Origin: Streptomyces sp. C10-9-1
GTDB lineage: Bacteria; Actinomycetota; Actinomycetes; Streptomycetales; Streptomycetaceae
DNA: 64,000 nucleotides
Assembly (NCBI RefSeq): GCF_024497955.1
Contig: NZ_JANHKP010000001.1
Span: 248,001-312,000, forward strand
Direction: 5' to 3'
Under the pieces are notes generated by a model. That model did not search any database. It was not told the DNA's origin and saw only the letters and a list, made by a program, of their open reading frames with translations. Position numbers and translations under genes: made by a program. This document shows positions 34,485 through 43,691 of this stretch, one piece after another (within the stretch, counting starts at the first letter, position 1; each line of letters starts with the position of its first letter).

Positions 34485-35282
34485 TCAGGCGCCCGGTGGC
34501 ACCCGCGCGGGGCGTCCGGTTCCGCGGGTCAGCACGTACCCGCCGACGCCCGCCAGCGCGGCGAGCACGGCCCCCGCGCCCGTCCACAGCCAGCGGTCGG
34601 ACCACCAGCCGGTGGACACCTCAAGCCCCGCCCGCTCCTCGTTGCGCTGCTCCTTGGCCGAGACGCCCGGCACCAGGGGCTCCGCCAGGGCCCCGTCCAC
34701 CGCGTAGGCCCCGCCGACCTCCTTGGAGACCGCCTCCATTTCCGCGCGCACGGGCAGCCCCAGGTCCTCCTCGGGCAGCGCGGTGACGGTCAGCCGGACG
34801 TAGTAGCTGCCCGGCAGCGGGTCACCCTCCCACGGGTCCGCGAGGGACCGCACGGGCCGCAGCGTGCAGGCGAGGTCCACCGACGACGCCTCGGCACCCG
34901 CGGCCCGGCTCTGCATCCCGTACATGCAGGGCTGGCGGCGGCGCAGGCCGTCGTAGACGTCGATCCGCCAGGTCGAGGCGCCGTGCCGGGCCGCGGACTC
35001 GGGCAGGGTCACCGTGGCGCGCACCGTGGGGCGCTGGCCCGCGTCGGCGGTGAAGACCCAGTACAGGTAGTCGCCGCTGGAGGCGTTCGCGGTGGCGAGC
35101 TGCCCCTGCCGGACGGGCGTCGCCGTGCGGAAGGTCGTCCCCGCCTCGGTCGGTCCCCCGCCCTCGGTGGCCGTGCCGTCCGAGGACGAGGGCGAGGGGC
35201 TCTCGGCGACGGCGCCCGGCGCCGCGCCGAGCAGCGCCGCGGCGGCCAGCGCTCCGGCCGCCAGGATCCTGGTGATACGCAT
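34485..35282 (-). CDS. Secreted, membrane-anchored protein paired with vWA protein
   Basis: A 265-residue protein with a signal peptide to about residue 27 (LLGAAPGAVA), a Ser/Thr/Gly-rich spacer, a beta-rich extracytoplasmic domain (residues about 50-175) with two cysteines, and a single C-terminal helix (WTGAGAVLAALAGVGGYVL) with a basic tail. The ATG overlaps the stop of the vWA gene upstream (ATGA), so both are made together and probably form a membrane complex. No family function recognised. Confidence 0.75.
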   Translation of the reverse strand: MRITRILAAGALAAAALLGAAPGAVAESPSPSSSDGTATEGGGPTEAGTTFRTATPVRQGQLATANASSGDYLYWVFTADAGQRPTVRATVTLPESAARHGASTWRIDVYDGLRRRQPCMYGMQSRAAGAEASSVDLACTLRPVRSLADPWEGDPLPGSYYVRLTVTALPEEDLGLPVRAEMEAVSKEVGGAYAVDGALAEPLVPGVSAKEQRNEERAGLEVSTGWWSDRWLWTGAGAVLAALAGVGGYVLTRGTGRPARVPPGA

Positions 35283-36556
35283 CAGTTGGTCCTCCAGACG
35301 GCGACGCGCCAGCGCGATACCCAGCCCCACAGCAGGCCGGCGGCAAAGCCCACGACCACGAGCAGCCCGAGCAGCCACCAGCCGCGTCCCAGGCCGAAGG
35401 AAGCCACGTCGGCCGCCTCGTCCGGGGCGTCGACGACGTCGACCGTCAGCTCCAGCGGCAGACCGGGCTCGCTCGTGACACCCGGTGCGGCGGAGAAGGA
35501 GTTGCTCACCTGGAGGCAGACCACCTCGGCGGCGGATGCCTCGACGTCGTCGTCCGAGGGCGCCTTGGGGTAGCGCAGGCCGGTGGATATCAGGTCCGTC
35601 CGGCCGTCGCCGGCCTCCGAGCCCCGCACGATCTCCCGGCCGTGCACGGTCACGGCACGCATCAGCACGCCGTAGTCGCGCTCGACCGGGCGGTCGGCGG
35701 CGATGCTCACCGAGGCCCGCAGCTCCTGGCCCGGCCGGACGTCGACCCGGTACCAGCGGTGCTCGCCGAAGGCCTCGCGGTCGGTGTAGAGACCGGGGGT
35801 GAGCACGGGGGCGTCGGCGCAGCGCGCGGCGCCTTCGAGGGGCACGGGCGTCACCACCGGGTCGGCGGCGCGCTCGACCAGCTGGCTGACCCTGCCGGAG
35901 AGCTCCTCGGTGTGCTGGACGGAGGTGTAGGTGCCTCCGGTGGCCTCGGCGATGCAGCGCAGCTGCGCCCGGGTCTTGGCGTCCGGGACCAGGCCCAGGG
36001 TGTCGATGACGAGGTGGATGCCCTTGGCGGCGATATCGCGTGCCACCTCGCAGGGGTCCAGGGGCGCGCAGGTGTCCTCGCCGTCGGTGATGAGGACGAT
36101 CCGGCGGGTGGCGTCCCCGCCCGCCAGGTCGTCGGCGGCCCCGAGCAGGGCCGGGCCGATCGGGGTCCAGCCGGTGGGTGCGAGGGTCGCCACGGCGGTC
36201 TTGGCCTCGGTGCGGTCCAGCGGGCCGACCGGGTAGAGCTGCCGGGTGTCCTTGCAACCGCGCTCGCGGTCCTCTCCCGGGTAGTCGGCGCCGAGCGTGC
36301 GGATGCCCAGCTCCACGTCCTCGGGGACGGCGTCCAGCACTTCGTTGAACGCCTGCTTGGCGGCGGCCATCCGGCTCTGGCCGTCGATGTCGCGGGTCCT
36401 CATCGAGCCGCTGACGTCGAGCACCAGCTCGACCTTCGGGGGTTCCTTCGCCGCCGGTCCGTCGGCGGCGGTGGCGGGGGCCGGAGCGGCGAGCCCGGCC
36501 ACCAGAGCCGCGAGCAGGGCCCAGGCCCCAGCCGCAAGGCGTTTTCTTGTGATCAT
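35282..36556 (-). CDS. Secreted vWA-domain protein with C-terminal membrane anchor
   Basis: A 424-residue protein. Signal peptide to about residue 31, then a von Willebrand factor A domain at 42-220 with the MIDAS motif D47-V-S-G-S and the strand IVLITDGEDTC. A second beta-rich domain follows, then one transmembrane helix (GWWLLGLLVVVGFAAGLLWGW) and a short basic tail. The second domain and tail echo the partner protein, which suggests an ancient duplication of the anchor part. Metal-dependent ligand binding outside the cell is expected. The ribosome binding site is weak. Confidence 0.85.
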   Translation of the reverse strand: MITRKRLAAGAWALLAALVAGLAAPAPATAADGPAAKEPPKVELVLDVSGSMRTRDIDGQSRMAAAKQAFNEVLDAVPEDVELGIRTLGADYPGEDRERGCKDTRQLYPVGPLDRTEAKTAVATLAPTGWTPIGPALLGAADDLAGGDATRRIVLITDGEDTCAPLDPCEVARDIAAKGIHLVIDTLGLVPDAKTRAQLRCIAEATGGTYTSVQHTEELSGRVSQLVERAADPVVTPVPLEGAARCADAPVLTPGLYTDREAFGEHRWYRVDVRPGQELRASVSIAADRPVERDYGVLMRAVTVHGREIVRGSEAGDGRTDLISTGLRYPKAPSDDDVEASAAEVVCLQVSNSFSAAPGVTSEPGLPLELTVDVVDAPDEAADVASFGLGRGWWLLGLLVVVGFAAGLLWGWVSRWRVAVWRTN

Positions 36557-36656
36557 CCGGCGGATGGTAGTGAGCCGCCGCCGCAGAGCCAAAACGCGCC
36601 CGCCGCCGGGCCGTTCGCCCCGGCGGCGGCCGGTGGCCCGGCGGGGCGGGGCGGGT

Positions 36657-37535
36657 TCAGGGGGTCCGCGCGGCGAGGGCCGCCGCCACCGCGCCGAAGA
36701 AGTCCGCGTGCGCCCGTGCGCTGCACGGCAGTTCGGGGTTCCACGGGACGACCGCGGCCCGCGCGGTGAGCGCCCGCCAGGCGGGGACGTCCCCGAGCGA
36801 CACCAGGGGCTCGGCGTTGGCGCGGACGTCGACCAGCACCACGTCCGGTTCCAGCAGGGCCACCGCGCTCCAGTCCCCGGGGGCCCAGTTGACGCCCGGG
36901 CCGGGCGCCGGGGCGGCCGTGCGCACCCCGCAGTCGGCAAGCGCCCGCAGATCCGGCCAGGCCCCCGGCCGGGCGAGGTGGACGGTGCCGGCGCCCGCGG
37001 GCGAGAGCGCGAGGACGCGGGCCCCGCCGGACCGCTCGGCCGCCGTCCGCAGGGCCCGGCGGGCGGCCTCCTCCTCGCGGCGTGCCTGGGGCTCCGCGGC
37101 GCCCAGGGAGGCGGCCAGCGCGGCCGTCCGGTCCCGGAGTCCGTCGAGGGTGCGGTCCTGCCCGACGTCGATCAGGACCAGCGGGACCTGCTCCTCCAGG
37201 TGCTTGGCGGCGTCCGGGTCGAGCCCGTAGACCTGGTCCGGCCCGTAGCCGACGGCCACCACCAGGTCCGGGCGCCGGTCGAGCACCGCCGCGGCGTCGA
37301 GGGCGGGCCCGGGGCCCAGGTACGCGACCTCCCCGAGCGGCAGGGAACCGGCCTTCGCCGGGTCCGCGACGGGGCCGTCGTGCGCCGAGCCGAAGACCGC
37401 CACGGGGCGCAGGCCGTGGTCCTGGAGTGCCGCGCCGGCCCGGATGTAGGCCACCACGCGCTCCGGGGTGCGCGGGGCACTCGCCGTCCTCCCCCGGTCG
37501 TCCGCGAACCGCCATCCGCTCGTCTGCTGGTCCAT
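36657..37535 (-). CDS. ABC-type iron/cobalamin binding-protein fold without signal peptide
   Basis: A 292-residue protein with the FecB/BtuF helical-backbone fold (RVVAYIRAGAALQDHGLRPVAVFGS, RPDLVVAVGYG, VLIDVGQDRTLDGL). It starts MDQQTSGWRFADDRGR with no lipobox or hydrophobic leader, so it should stay in the cytoplasm. Such signal-less homologues recur in actinomycetes. No ABC permease or ATPase is adjacent. GGAGG lies four bases before the ATG. A transport role is unlikely unless the start is wrong. Confidence 0.78.
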   Translation of the reverse strand: MDQQTSGWRFADDRGRTASAPRTPERVVAYIRAGAALQDHGLRPVAVFGSAHDGPVADPAKAGSLPLGEVAYLGPGPALDAAAVLDRRPDLVVAVGYGPDQVYGLDPDAAKHLEEQVPLVLIDVGQDRTLDGLRDRTAALAASLGAAEPQARREEEAARRALRTAAERSGGARVLALSPAGAGTVHLARPGAWPDLRALADCGVRTAAPAPGPGVNWAPGDWSAVALLEPDVVLVDVRANAEPLVSLGDVPAWRALTARAAVVPWNPELPCSARAHADFFGAVAAALAARTP

Positions 37536-37880
37536 GCCGCCTCCGCTCGGGTCCCCGGCGGGCCCCGCCGGGGACCCGCCGTCGCACACGTCGGGGGTCT
37601 GCCTGCCCCGGGGCGGCCCGGCGTACGCACGGCAACGGGCGGGAAGCGGAGGGGAGTCGGACGACGGCGGCGGGAGCTGGAGGGGACGGGTGCGCGCGGA
37701 CCTCCGGAGCGGGGCGCGCGCGGGCGCAGGCGCCGCGGGCACGCCGCACGAGCCGCTGCCCGGTGCGCCTCCCGCGCGCCCCCGGAGAGGGCGCTGCGGA
37801 CACGGGCGGACCCGCGCAGGCGCCCGGCCGTGTCCGAATCGTTCAAGACGGCTCCCTGGGCCTGGAGCGACCATGGCGGT

Positions 37881-38273
37881 ATGACTCCTCGACTCGACGC
37901 CGTCGGACTCGTCGTCTCCGACATGGCCGCCTCGCTCGCCTTCTACCGCCGCCTCGGCCTCGACGTACCGGCCGGCGCGGACGACGCCCCGCACGTCGAG
38001 GCGGTGCTGCCCGGCGGGACGCGGGTGCTGTGGGACACCGAGGAGACCGTCCGGTCCTTCGACCCGGGCTGGACCGCACCGTCCGGGGGCGACCGGCTCG
38101 GCCTGGCCTTCGCCTGCGACACCCCGGCGGAGGTGGACGCCCTCTACGACCGGCTGGTCGGCGCCGGCTACCGGGGGCACCTGAAGCCCTGGGACGCGGT
38201 CTGGGGGCAGCGCTACGCCCTGGTGCTCGACCCGGACGGCATGGCCGTGTCGCTCTTCGCCGACGCCTCGTAG
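37881..38273 (+). CDS. VOC-superfamily (glyoxalase/bleomycin-resistance-fold) protein
   Basis: A 130-residue single-domain VOC protein built of two beta-alpha-beta-beta-beta units: DAVGLVVSDMAASLAFYRRLGLDVP at the start and the second half from GLAFACDTPAEVDALYDRLVGAGY to YALVLDPDGMAVSLFA. Metal-ligand positions include E of HVEAVL and D/E in the second half. Substrate unknown. Its 3' end overlaps the convergent AraC gene by 61 bases. Confidence 0.82.
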   Translation: MTPRLDAVGLVVSDMAASLAFYRRLGLDVPAGADDAPHVEAVLPGGTRVLWDTEETVRSFDPGWTAPSGGDRLGLAFACDTPAEVDALYDRLVGAGYRGHLKPWDAVWGQRYALVLDPDGMAVSLFADAS

Positions 38274-38944
38274 GCACCGAGCGTCATCCCCGCGAGCGCC
38301 TTCGTCTCCCGGGCCAGGTGCGCCTGGTCGGCGCAGCCGGCCAGATGGGCCGCCTCGGCGTAGGAGGTCCCGCCGCGCACCAGGGCCAGCGCGCGCTGGA
38401 GGCGGAGGATCCGGGCCAGCGTCTTGGGCCCGTAGCCGAAGACCTCCAGGGAGCGGCGGTGCAGGCGGCGGGGCCCCAGCCCGACGGCCTCGCCCGCGCG
38501 GGCGACGCTCCCGCCGTCGGCGAGGTGCCGCACCACCGGGGCGATCCACGGCTCCGCGGCTGGAGCGTCCGCGGCGCGGCGCAGGGCGAGGTCCTCCAGG
38601 CCGGAGGCGGGGTCGCCGGGGTCGATCCGGGCCGCGAGCCGGCGTGCGGTGGCCGCGCCCCACAGGTCCGCGAGCTCGACACGCCGGTCGCGCAGCGCAT
38701 GGGCGGGGACGCCCAGCAGGGCCGGCGCGGCCCCGGGGGCGAGGCGCAGGCCCGCCCACGCGGCTCCGGGGGCGGCGGTGTGGGCGCGGGTGTCGGGGCC
38801 CGCGACGCGCAGCACGCCCTCGCTCCACAGCAGGTCCATACAGCCGTCGGGGAGGATCGGGCGCGGCGCCCGCCCCGGCCCGTCCCCGGGGGAGACGGTC
38901 CACACGGCGGCTCCGGGCAGCCGGGAAGGGCGCTCTCGGTACAC
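38213..38944 (-). CDS. AraC-family transcriptional regulator
   Basis: A 243-residue regulator of the type with an N-terminal DUF6597-like sensor (RPILPDGCMDLLWSEGVLRVAGPDT) and a C-terminal AraC helix-turn-helix (RLHRRSLEVFGYGPKTLARILRLQRAL, SYAEAAHLAGCADQAHLARETKALAG). GTG start. Its last 20 codons overlap the VOC gene antisense, which fixes the two coding ends against each other and suggests VOC and regulator are functionally linked, as is common for this pair. Confidence 0.85.
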   Translation of the reverse strand: MYRERPSRLPGAAVWTVSPGDGPGRAPRPILPDGCMDLLWSEGVLRVAGPDTRAHTAAPGAAWAGLRLAPGAAPALLGVPAHALRDRRVELADLWGAATARRLAARIDPGDPASGLEDLALRRAADAPAAEPWIAPVVRHLADGGSVARAGEAVGLGPRRLHRRSLEVFGYGPKTLARILRLQRALALVRGGTSYAEAAHLAGCADQAHLARETKALAGMTLGAYEASAKSDTAMPSGSSTRA

Positions 38945-38953
38945 GCCGCCAGG

Positions 38954-40237
38954 CTACCGGCGCTGCCCCCGGCCCCCGTTCCCGCGGCCCTCGCCGGGCC
39001 GCGGGAGCGGGTCCTCGCGCGTCGCCGGGTCCTGTCCGGGGTGCCCCGGCCGGGGCGCGGCCGGCCGGGTGGGGTCCGTCGGGTCCTTGGGCTCCTTCGG
39101 CTGCTCCCGGCCGCCGTGCAGCGTGGTGTGCAGCCGCGCCCTGACGTCGTCGGGGGGCAGGAACCTCGACCAGCGCTCGGGGAACTCCGAGGGCATGTCG
39201 CCGCCGCCGTCGTCGTCGTCCTCGTCCGCGTCTCCGTACAGCTGGGCCGTCCGGGCGCGGGCGAGCAGCTCGGCCGCGTCCGCGGCGCGGGCCCGCTCGT
39301 TGGCGGCGCGGGCGGCGGCGGTGGCCACGGAGGGCCAGACCCGGTCGATGGCGGCGTTCACCGCCGCGCCCACGAGCACGGCGAAGGCCGAGATGCCGAT
39401 CCACAGCAGGAAGGCGATGGGCGCGGCGAGCGAGCCGTAGATGGTGGGGCCCTCGACCGTGCTGGTGAGGTAGATCCGCAGCAGGAAGCTGCCCACCACC
39501 CACATCGCCAGGGCGACCAGCGCGCCGGGGACGTCCTCCACCCAGGGGGAGCGCACCGGCACGGAGACGTGGTACAGCGTGGTCAGGAAGGCGATCGACA
39601 GAAGGATCACCACCGGCCAGTACAGCAGCCGGACCAGCTCGGCACCCCAGGGGATGAGCTCGACCAGGCGGTCGGGGCCGACCACGGCGAGCGGGAGCAC
39701 CACCGCGCCGATCAGCAGGGCGACCACGTACAGCAGGAAGGCGAGCAGCCGGGTGGCGACGATGCCGCGGTGCCCGTCGAGCCCGTACATCACGGTGATG
39801 GTGTCGATGAAGACGTTGACCGCGCGGGACCCGGACCACAGGGCGATGGCGAAGCCGATCGAGATGATGTCCGGGCGGCCGCTGCGGGTGACGTCCTCCA
39901 GCAGGGGCCTGGCGATGTCGTTGACGCCCCGGTCCGACAGGACCGTGCCGACGGCGGAGAGGATGTTCTGCTCGATGGAGGCGACGGTGGTGGTGTCGGT
40001 CCAGTCGTCGATGTACCCGAGCAGGCCCATCAGGCCGAGCAGCAGCGGGGGTACCGACAGCAGGGTGAAGAAGGCCGCCTCGGCGGCGAGGCCCAGGATG
40101 CGGTACTCGATGCACGAGTTCACCGTGTCCTTCAGCAGCAGCCACGTCATCTTCCGCTTGGAGACGTTGCGGTAGAGGACTCGGGCCCGGTGGAGCCGGC
40201 CCGGCGGTGGCTCGGGTGTTTCGTTCGCTGCCTGCAC
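38954..40237 (-). CDS. YihY/BrkB-family inner-membrane protein
   Basis: A 427-residue membrane protein with about six helices between residues 50 and 305 (AAEAAFFTLLSVPPLLLGLMGLLGYID, SGSRAVNVFIDTITVMYGLDG, PTIYGSLAAPIAFLLWIGISAFAVLVGAAVNA are family signatures). The last 120 residues are charged, Asp-rich then Pro/Arg/Gly-rich, and probably cytoplasmic and disordered. Function of the family is unclear; it is not tRNase BN. GTG start with AAGGA; its start codon is 17 bases from the divergent acyl-CoA dehydrogenase start. Confidence 0.9.
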   Translation of the reverse strand: MQAANETPEPPPGRLHRARVLYRNVSKRKMTWLLLKDTVNSCIEYRILGLAAEAAFFTLLSVPPLLLGLMGLLGYIDDWTDTTTVASIEQNILSAVGTVLSDRGVNDIARPLLEDVTRSGRPDIISIGFAIALWSGSRAVNVFIDTITVMYGLDGHRGIVATRLLAFLLYVVALLIGAVVLPLAVVGPDRLVELIPWGAELVRLLYWPVVILLSIAFLTTLYHVSVPVRSPWVEDVPGALVALAMWVVGSFLLRIYLTSTVEGPTIYGSLAAPIAFLLWIGISAFAVLVGAAVNAAIDRVWPSVATAAARAANERARAADAAELLARARTAQLYGDADEDDDDGGGDMPSEFPERWSRFLPPDDVRARLHTTLHGGREQPKEPKDPTDPTRPAAPRPGHPGQDPATREDPLPRPGEGRGNGGRGQRR

Positions 40238-40254
40238 GTCCTTACCGTATCCGC

Positions 40255-41886
40255 ATGGCAGCAGGCACCCACACAGTGACCAACCAGGCTCCGCCCCTGG
40301 TGGGGTACGACGTCTTCTCCTCCGACCGGGCCCTGGCGGAGGCGGTCGGGCGCCATGTCGCCCCCGAGGCGCTCGACGGGGCGCGGCAGGAGCTGACCGT
40401 GCTCGGCCGCTCGGCCGGGTCGGCGCAGGCGCTGCGGTGGGGCGAGCAGGCGGACCGCAACCCCCCGCGGCTGGTGACCCACGACCGCTACGGCCACCGC
40501 GTCGACGAGGTCGACTTCCATCCGGCCTGGCACCGGCTGCTCGGCAAGGCGGTCACCTCGGGGCTGACCTCGGCCTGGGGCCGGCCCTCCGGGCACGTGC
40601 GGCGCGCCGCGGGCTTCCTGGTGTGGACGCAGGCCGAGGCGGGGCACCTGTGCCCGGTGTCGATGACGCACGCGGCGGTACCGGCCCTGCGCGCGGACCC
40701 GGAGCTGGCGGCCGTGTGGGAGCCGCTGCTGACCTCGCGGGTGTACCAGCAGGGACTGGTGCCCGTGCGGGAGAAGAGCGGCGCGCTGGTCGGGATGGGG
40801 ATGACGGAGAAGCAGGGCGGGAGCGACGTGCGCGCGGGGACCACCCGGGCCGAGCCGCTGGGCTCCCCGGGCGCGTACGCGCTCACCGGGCACAAGTGGT
40901 TCTGCTCCGCCCCGATGAGCGACGCCTTCCTGGTCCTCGCCCAGGCTCCGGGGGGCCTGAGCTGCTTCCTGGTGCCGCGGGTGCTGGAGGACGGCTCGCG
41001 CAACACCTTCCTGCTCCAGCGGCTGAAGGACAAGCTGGGCAACCGGTCGAACGCCTCCGCGGAGGTCGAGTTCGCGGGGACCTGGGCCCGGCGGGTGGGC
41101 GAGGAGGGGGCGGGGGTGCGCACCATCATCGGCATGGTCGCCGCGACCCGGCTCGACTGCGTGCTCGGCTCGGCCGGCCTGATGCGGGCGGCGGTGGCGC
41201 AGGCCGTCCACCACTGCGCGCACCGCCGTGCCTTCGGCGCCCTGCTGGTCGACCAGCCGCTGATGCGCAACGTGCTGGCGGACCTCGCGGTGGAGTCGGA
41301 GGCCGCGACCGTGCTCGCGCTGCGGCTGGCCGCCGCGTACGACGCGGACACGCCGGAGGACCGGGCGCTGCTGCGGATCGCCGTCCCGGTGGCCAAGTAC
41401 TGGGTCACCAAGCGCACCACCCCCCTGGTCGCCGAGGCTCTGGAGTGCCTGGGCGGCAACGGGTACGTGGAGGAGTCGGGGCTGCCCCGGCTGCTGCGGG
41501 AGTCGCCGCTGAACTCGGTGTGGGAGGGCGCCGGGAACGTGCAGGCGCTGGACGTGCTGCGGGCGCTGCGGCAGGGGGGAACGCTGGACGCCTTCCTGAA
41601 GGAGGTCGGGCGGGCCCGCGGGGCCGACCACCGGCTGGACGCGGCGATCCGGGACGTGCTGACGCAGTTGGCGGACCTGGACGGCATCGAGGCGCGGGCG
41701 CGGCGGCTGGCCGGGCGGATGGCCGTGGTGATGCAGGGGGCGCTGCTGGTGCGCTGGGCGCCGCCGGAGGTCGCCGACGCGTTCTGCGCCTCCCGGCTGG
41801 GGGGCGGCTGGGACGGGGTCTTCGGGACTCTGCCGGTCACGCCGGGGCTGGAGGCCGTGGTCGAGCGGGCCCGCGTGGTCCTCTGA
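40255..41886 (+). CDS. AidB-like acyl-CoA dehydrogenase
   Basis: A 543-residue flavoenzyme of the AidB branch. It has the long N-terminal helical region, the FAD/substrate segment MGMTEKQGGSDVRAGTT, the Trp-containing HKWFCSAPMSDAFLVLAQ and the late signature LGGNGYVEESGLPRLLRESPLNSVWEGAGNVQALD with catalytic Glu in VWEG. AidB is induced by alkylation damage in E. coli and is thought to protect DNA; actinomycete relatives may also act on acyl-CoA. The ATG lies 17 bases from the divergent BrkB-like start, so promoters overlap coding sequence. Confidence 0.9.
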   Translation: MAAGTHTVTNQAPPLVGYDVFSSDRALAEAVGRHVAPEALDGARQELTVLGRSAGSAQALRWGEQADRNPPRLVTHDRYGHRVDEVDFHPAWHRLLGKAVTSGLTSAWGRPSGHVRRAAGFLVWTQAEAGHLCPVSMTHAAVPALRADPELAAVWEPLLTSRVYQQGLVPVREKSGALVGMGMTEKQGGSDVRAGTTRAEPLGSPGAYALTGHKWFCSAPMSDAFLVLAQAPGGLSCFLVPRVLEDGSRNTFLLQRLKDKLGNRSNASAEVEFAGTWARRVGEEGAGVRTIIGMVAATRLDCVLGSAGLMRAAVAQAVHHCAHRRAFGALLVDQPLMRNVLADLAVESEAATVLALRLAAAYDADTPEDRALLRIAVPVAKYWVTKRTTPLVAEALECLGGNGYVEESGLPRLLRESPLNSVWEGAGNVQALDVLRALRQGGTLDAFLKEVGRARGADHRLDAAIRDVLTQLADLDGIEARARRLAGRMAVVMQGALLVRWAPPEVADAFCASRLGGGWDGVFGTLPVTPGLEAVVERARVVL

Positions 41887-41957
41887 ACGGCCCGGGAGCG
41901 GGGCGGGGCGCGCGGCGGGGCCCGGGACACCGGGCGCAGGGGCACGGCCCCAGGCCG

Positions 41958-41995
41958 GCGGGCCGCCCGCGGAGGCCGCTCCACGGGCGGCCCGC
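41958..41995 (+). terminator. Hairpin after the acyl-CoA dehydrogenase gene
   Basis: Perfect 12-bp arms GCGGGCCGCCCG/CGGGCGGCCCGC (41958-41969, 41984-41995) with a 14-base loop, 71 bases after the stop codon. The rest of the gap to 42253 holds no recognised gene. Confidence 0.75.
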
Positions 41996-42253
41996 AAGGC
42001 CGTCCCACGGGTGCGGGCCGCGTTGCCGCGGCCGCCGCCCGTGACGGATCGGGGTGGTGCTGCGCCGACACGGCACCACCCCCGGTACCGGCGAACCGGT
42101 GCCCCGCCAGCCTCGTACAGGGGCTCGCCGCTCCGCGACGGTTGCAGAAGGTTGCATCCTGGGGGGAGGTCCGCGGCGGGTGCCGTCCGCCCGCAGGGCA
42201 GGATGGGTGCCGTACCACCGCACCGCGCCGCCGGGGGCGTCGAAGGAGGGCCC

Positions 42254-43567
42254 GTGCCGCACAAGACACTCGACCTGGCCAGGCTGGCCGTGATGGACGC
42301 GACGGAGGCGGCGCGGCTGCTGAGGGAGGTGCGTCTGGCGACGCTCTCCGGGCTGCGGCCCGAGGTGGGCCCTCGCACGGAGATCGACGAGTCCTGGCGG
42401 CGGATGCTGAGCAGCGGCGTCGACCCCGACCGGGACCGGCGCTCGGGGATCCTCGGGCTGGACGAGATCGAGAGGCGCAGGCGCTCCTCCCCCCTGCTGG
42501 AGGTGCTGCCGGTGCTGCGGGCGGGCCTGCTGTCGGTGTCCGAGGCGGCCCGGCACATCATGGTGGTGGCCGACGCCGACGGCCGGCTGCTGTGGCGGGA
42601 GGGCAGTACCGCGGTGCTCCGCAAGGGCGACGCCCACGGCTTCGTCCCGGGCGCGGACTGGGCGGAGAACCAGGTCGGCACGAACGGGGTGGGCACGCCG
42701 CTGGTGACGCGGCGGCCGGTGCAGGTGCACTCCGCGGAGCACTTCGTCGCCTCCCACCACACCTGGACCTGCGCGGGGGCACCGGTGATCGACCCGCGCG
42801 ACGGCCGGCTGCTGGGTGCCGTCGACGTCAGCGGGCCGCTGACGAGCATGCATCCGGCCATGCTCGCTCTGGTCACGGCCGTGGCGGGGCTCGCGGAGGC
42901 CGAGCTGCGCACCCGCCACCACGAGGCGCTGGAGCGGCTGCGCTCGGTGGCCGCGCCGCTGCTGGGCCGGGTCGGCGGACGTGCGCTGGCGGTGGACGAC
43001 CGCGGCTGGCCGGCCGCGGTGACGGGGATGGCGCCCCCGGACCGGCTCGCCCTCCCCCGGCAGCCGCGCGCGGGCCGCACCTGGCTCCCGCCGCTCGGCA
43101 TGTGCACCCTCGAACCGCTGCCCGGGGGATGGCTGGTGCGCGTGGACGACGGCGCGGAGGCGGATGCCGCCGCGCCCGGCCGGGTGGTCCTGGACCTGAG
43201 CCGCCGGCACCGGCCGTCGGTGCGCCTGTCGGGCGCCGCCGGCGACTGGACGTACGAGCTGAGCCCCCGCCACGCCGAGCTGCTCTACCTGCTGGCGCGC
43301 AACCGCGCGGGGCTGAGCGCCGCCCAGCTGGCGCAGGACCTGTTCGCGGACCCGACCAGGACGGTCACGGTGCGGGCCGAGATGTCCCGGCTGCGGCGCC
43401 GTCTGGCGCAGGTGCTGGCCCACCGGCCGTACCGGATCGCCGACGAGGTGGACGTCGAGGTGGTGCTGCCGGAGCACCCGTGCGACCTGCTGCCCCACTC
43501 GACGGCCCCCGCGGTCCGACGGGCCCGCACGGGGCCGGAACCCGCCGCCCGTAAGCCCGCGCCGTGA
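42254..43567 (+). CDS. GAF-domain transcriptional regulator (AcoR-like N-terminus)
   Basis: A 437-residue regulator. The N-terminal part resembles AcoR-type activators (ESWRRMLSSGVDPD, ADGRLLWREGSTAVLRKGDAHGFVPGADWAENQVGTNGVGTPL), with a GAF domain to about residue 220, but the AAA+ sigma-54 module is missing. The C-terminus (residues about 330-415) is a winged-helix-like domain (ELSPRHAELLYLLARNRAGLSAAQLAQDLFADP, RAEMSRLRRRL). So it should act as a sigma-70-type regulator. AAGGAGG lies four bases before the GTG. Such regulators often sit beside aldehyde or alcohol catabolism genes. Confidence 0.82.
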   Translation: MPHKTLDLARLAVMDATEAARLLREVRLATLSGLRPEVGPRTEIDESWRRMLSSGVDPDRDRRSGILGLDEIERRRRSSPLLEVLPVLRAGLLSVSEAARHIMVVADADGRLLWREGSTAVLRKGDAHGFVPGADWAENQVGTNGVGTPLVTRRPVQVHSAEHFVASHHTWTCAGAPVIDPRDGRLLGAVDVSGPLTSMHPAMLALVTAVAGLAEAELRTRHHEALERLRSVAAPLLGRVGGRALAVDDRGWPAAVTGMAPPDRLALPRQPRAGRTWLPPLGMCTLEPLPGGWLVRVDDGAEADAAAPGRVVLDLSRRHRPSVRLSGAAGDWTYELSPRHAELLYLLARNRAGLSAAQLAQDLFADPTRTVTVRAEMSRLRRRLAQVLAHRPYRIADEVDVEVVLPEHPCDLLPHSTAPAVRRARTGPEPAARKPAP

Positions 43568-43691
43568 GCGGCCGGGGGCGCCTCGGGGCGGTCCGGCCGC
43601 GGGAGCCCGGGGAGCCCGCCGGGCGGCGTGCGACCGGTCCCACCGCACCCCGTGTTGGGCCGACGGGGGGCGGCATGGTTCCCTGGCGCCC

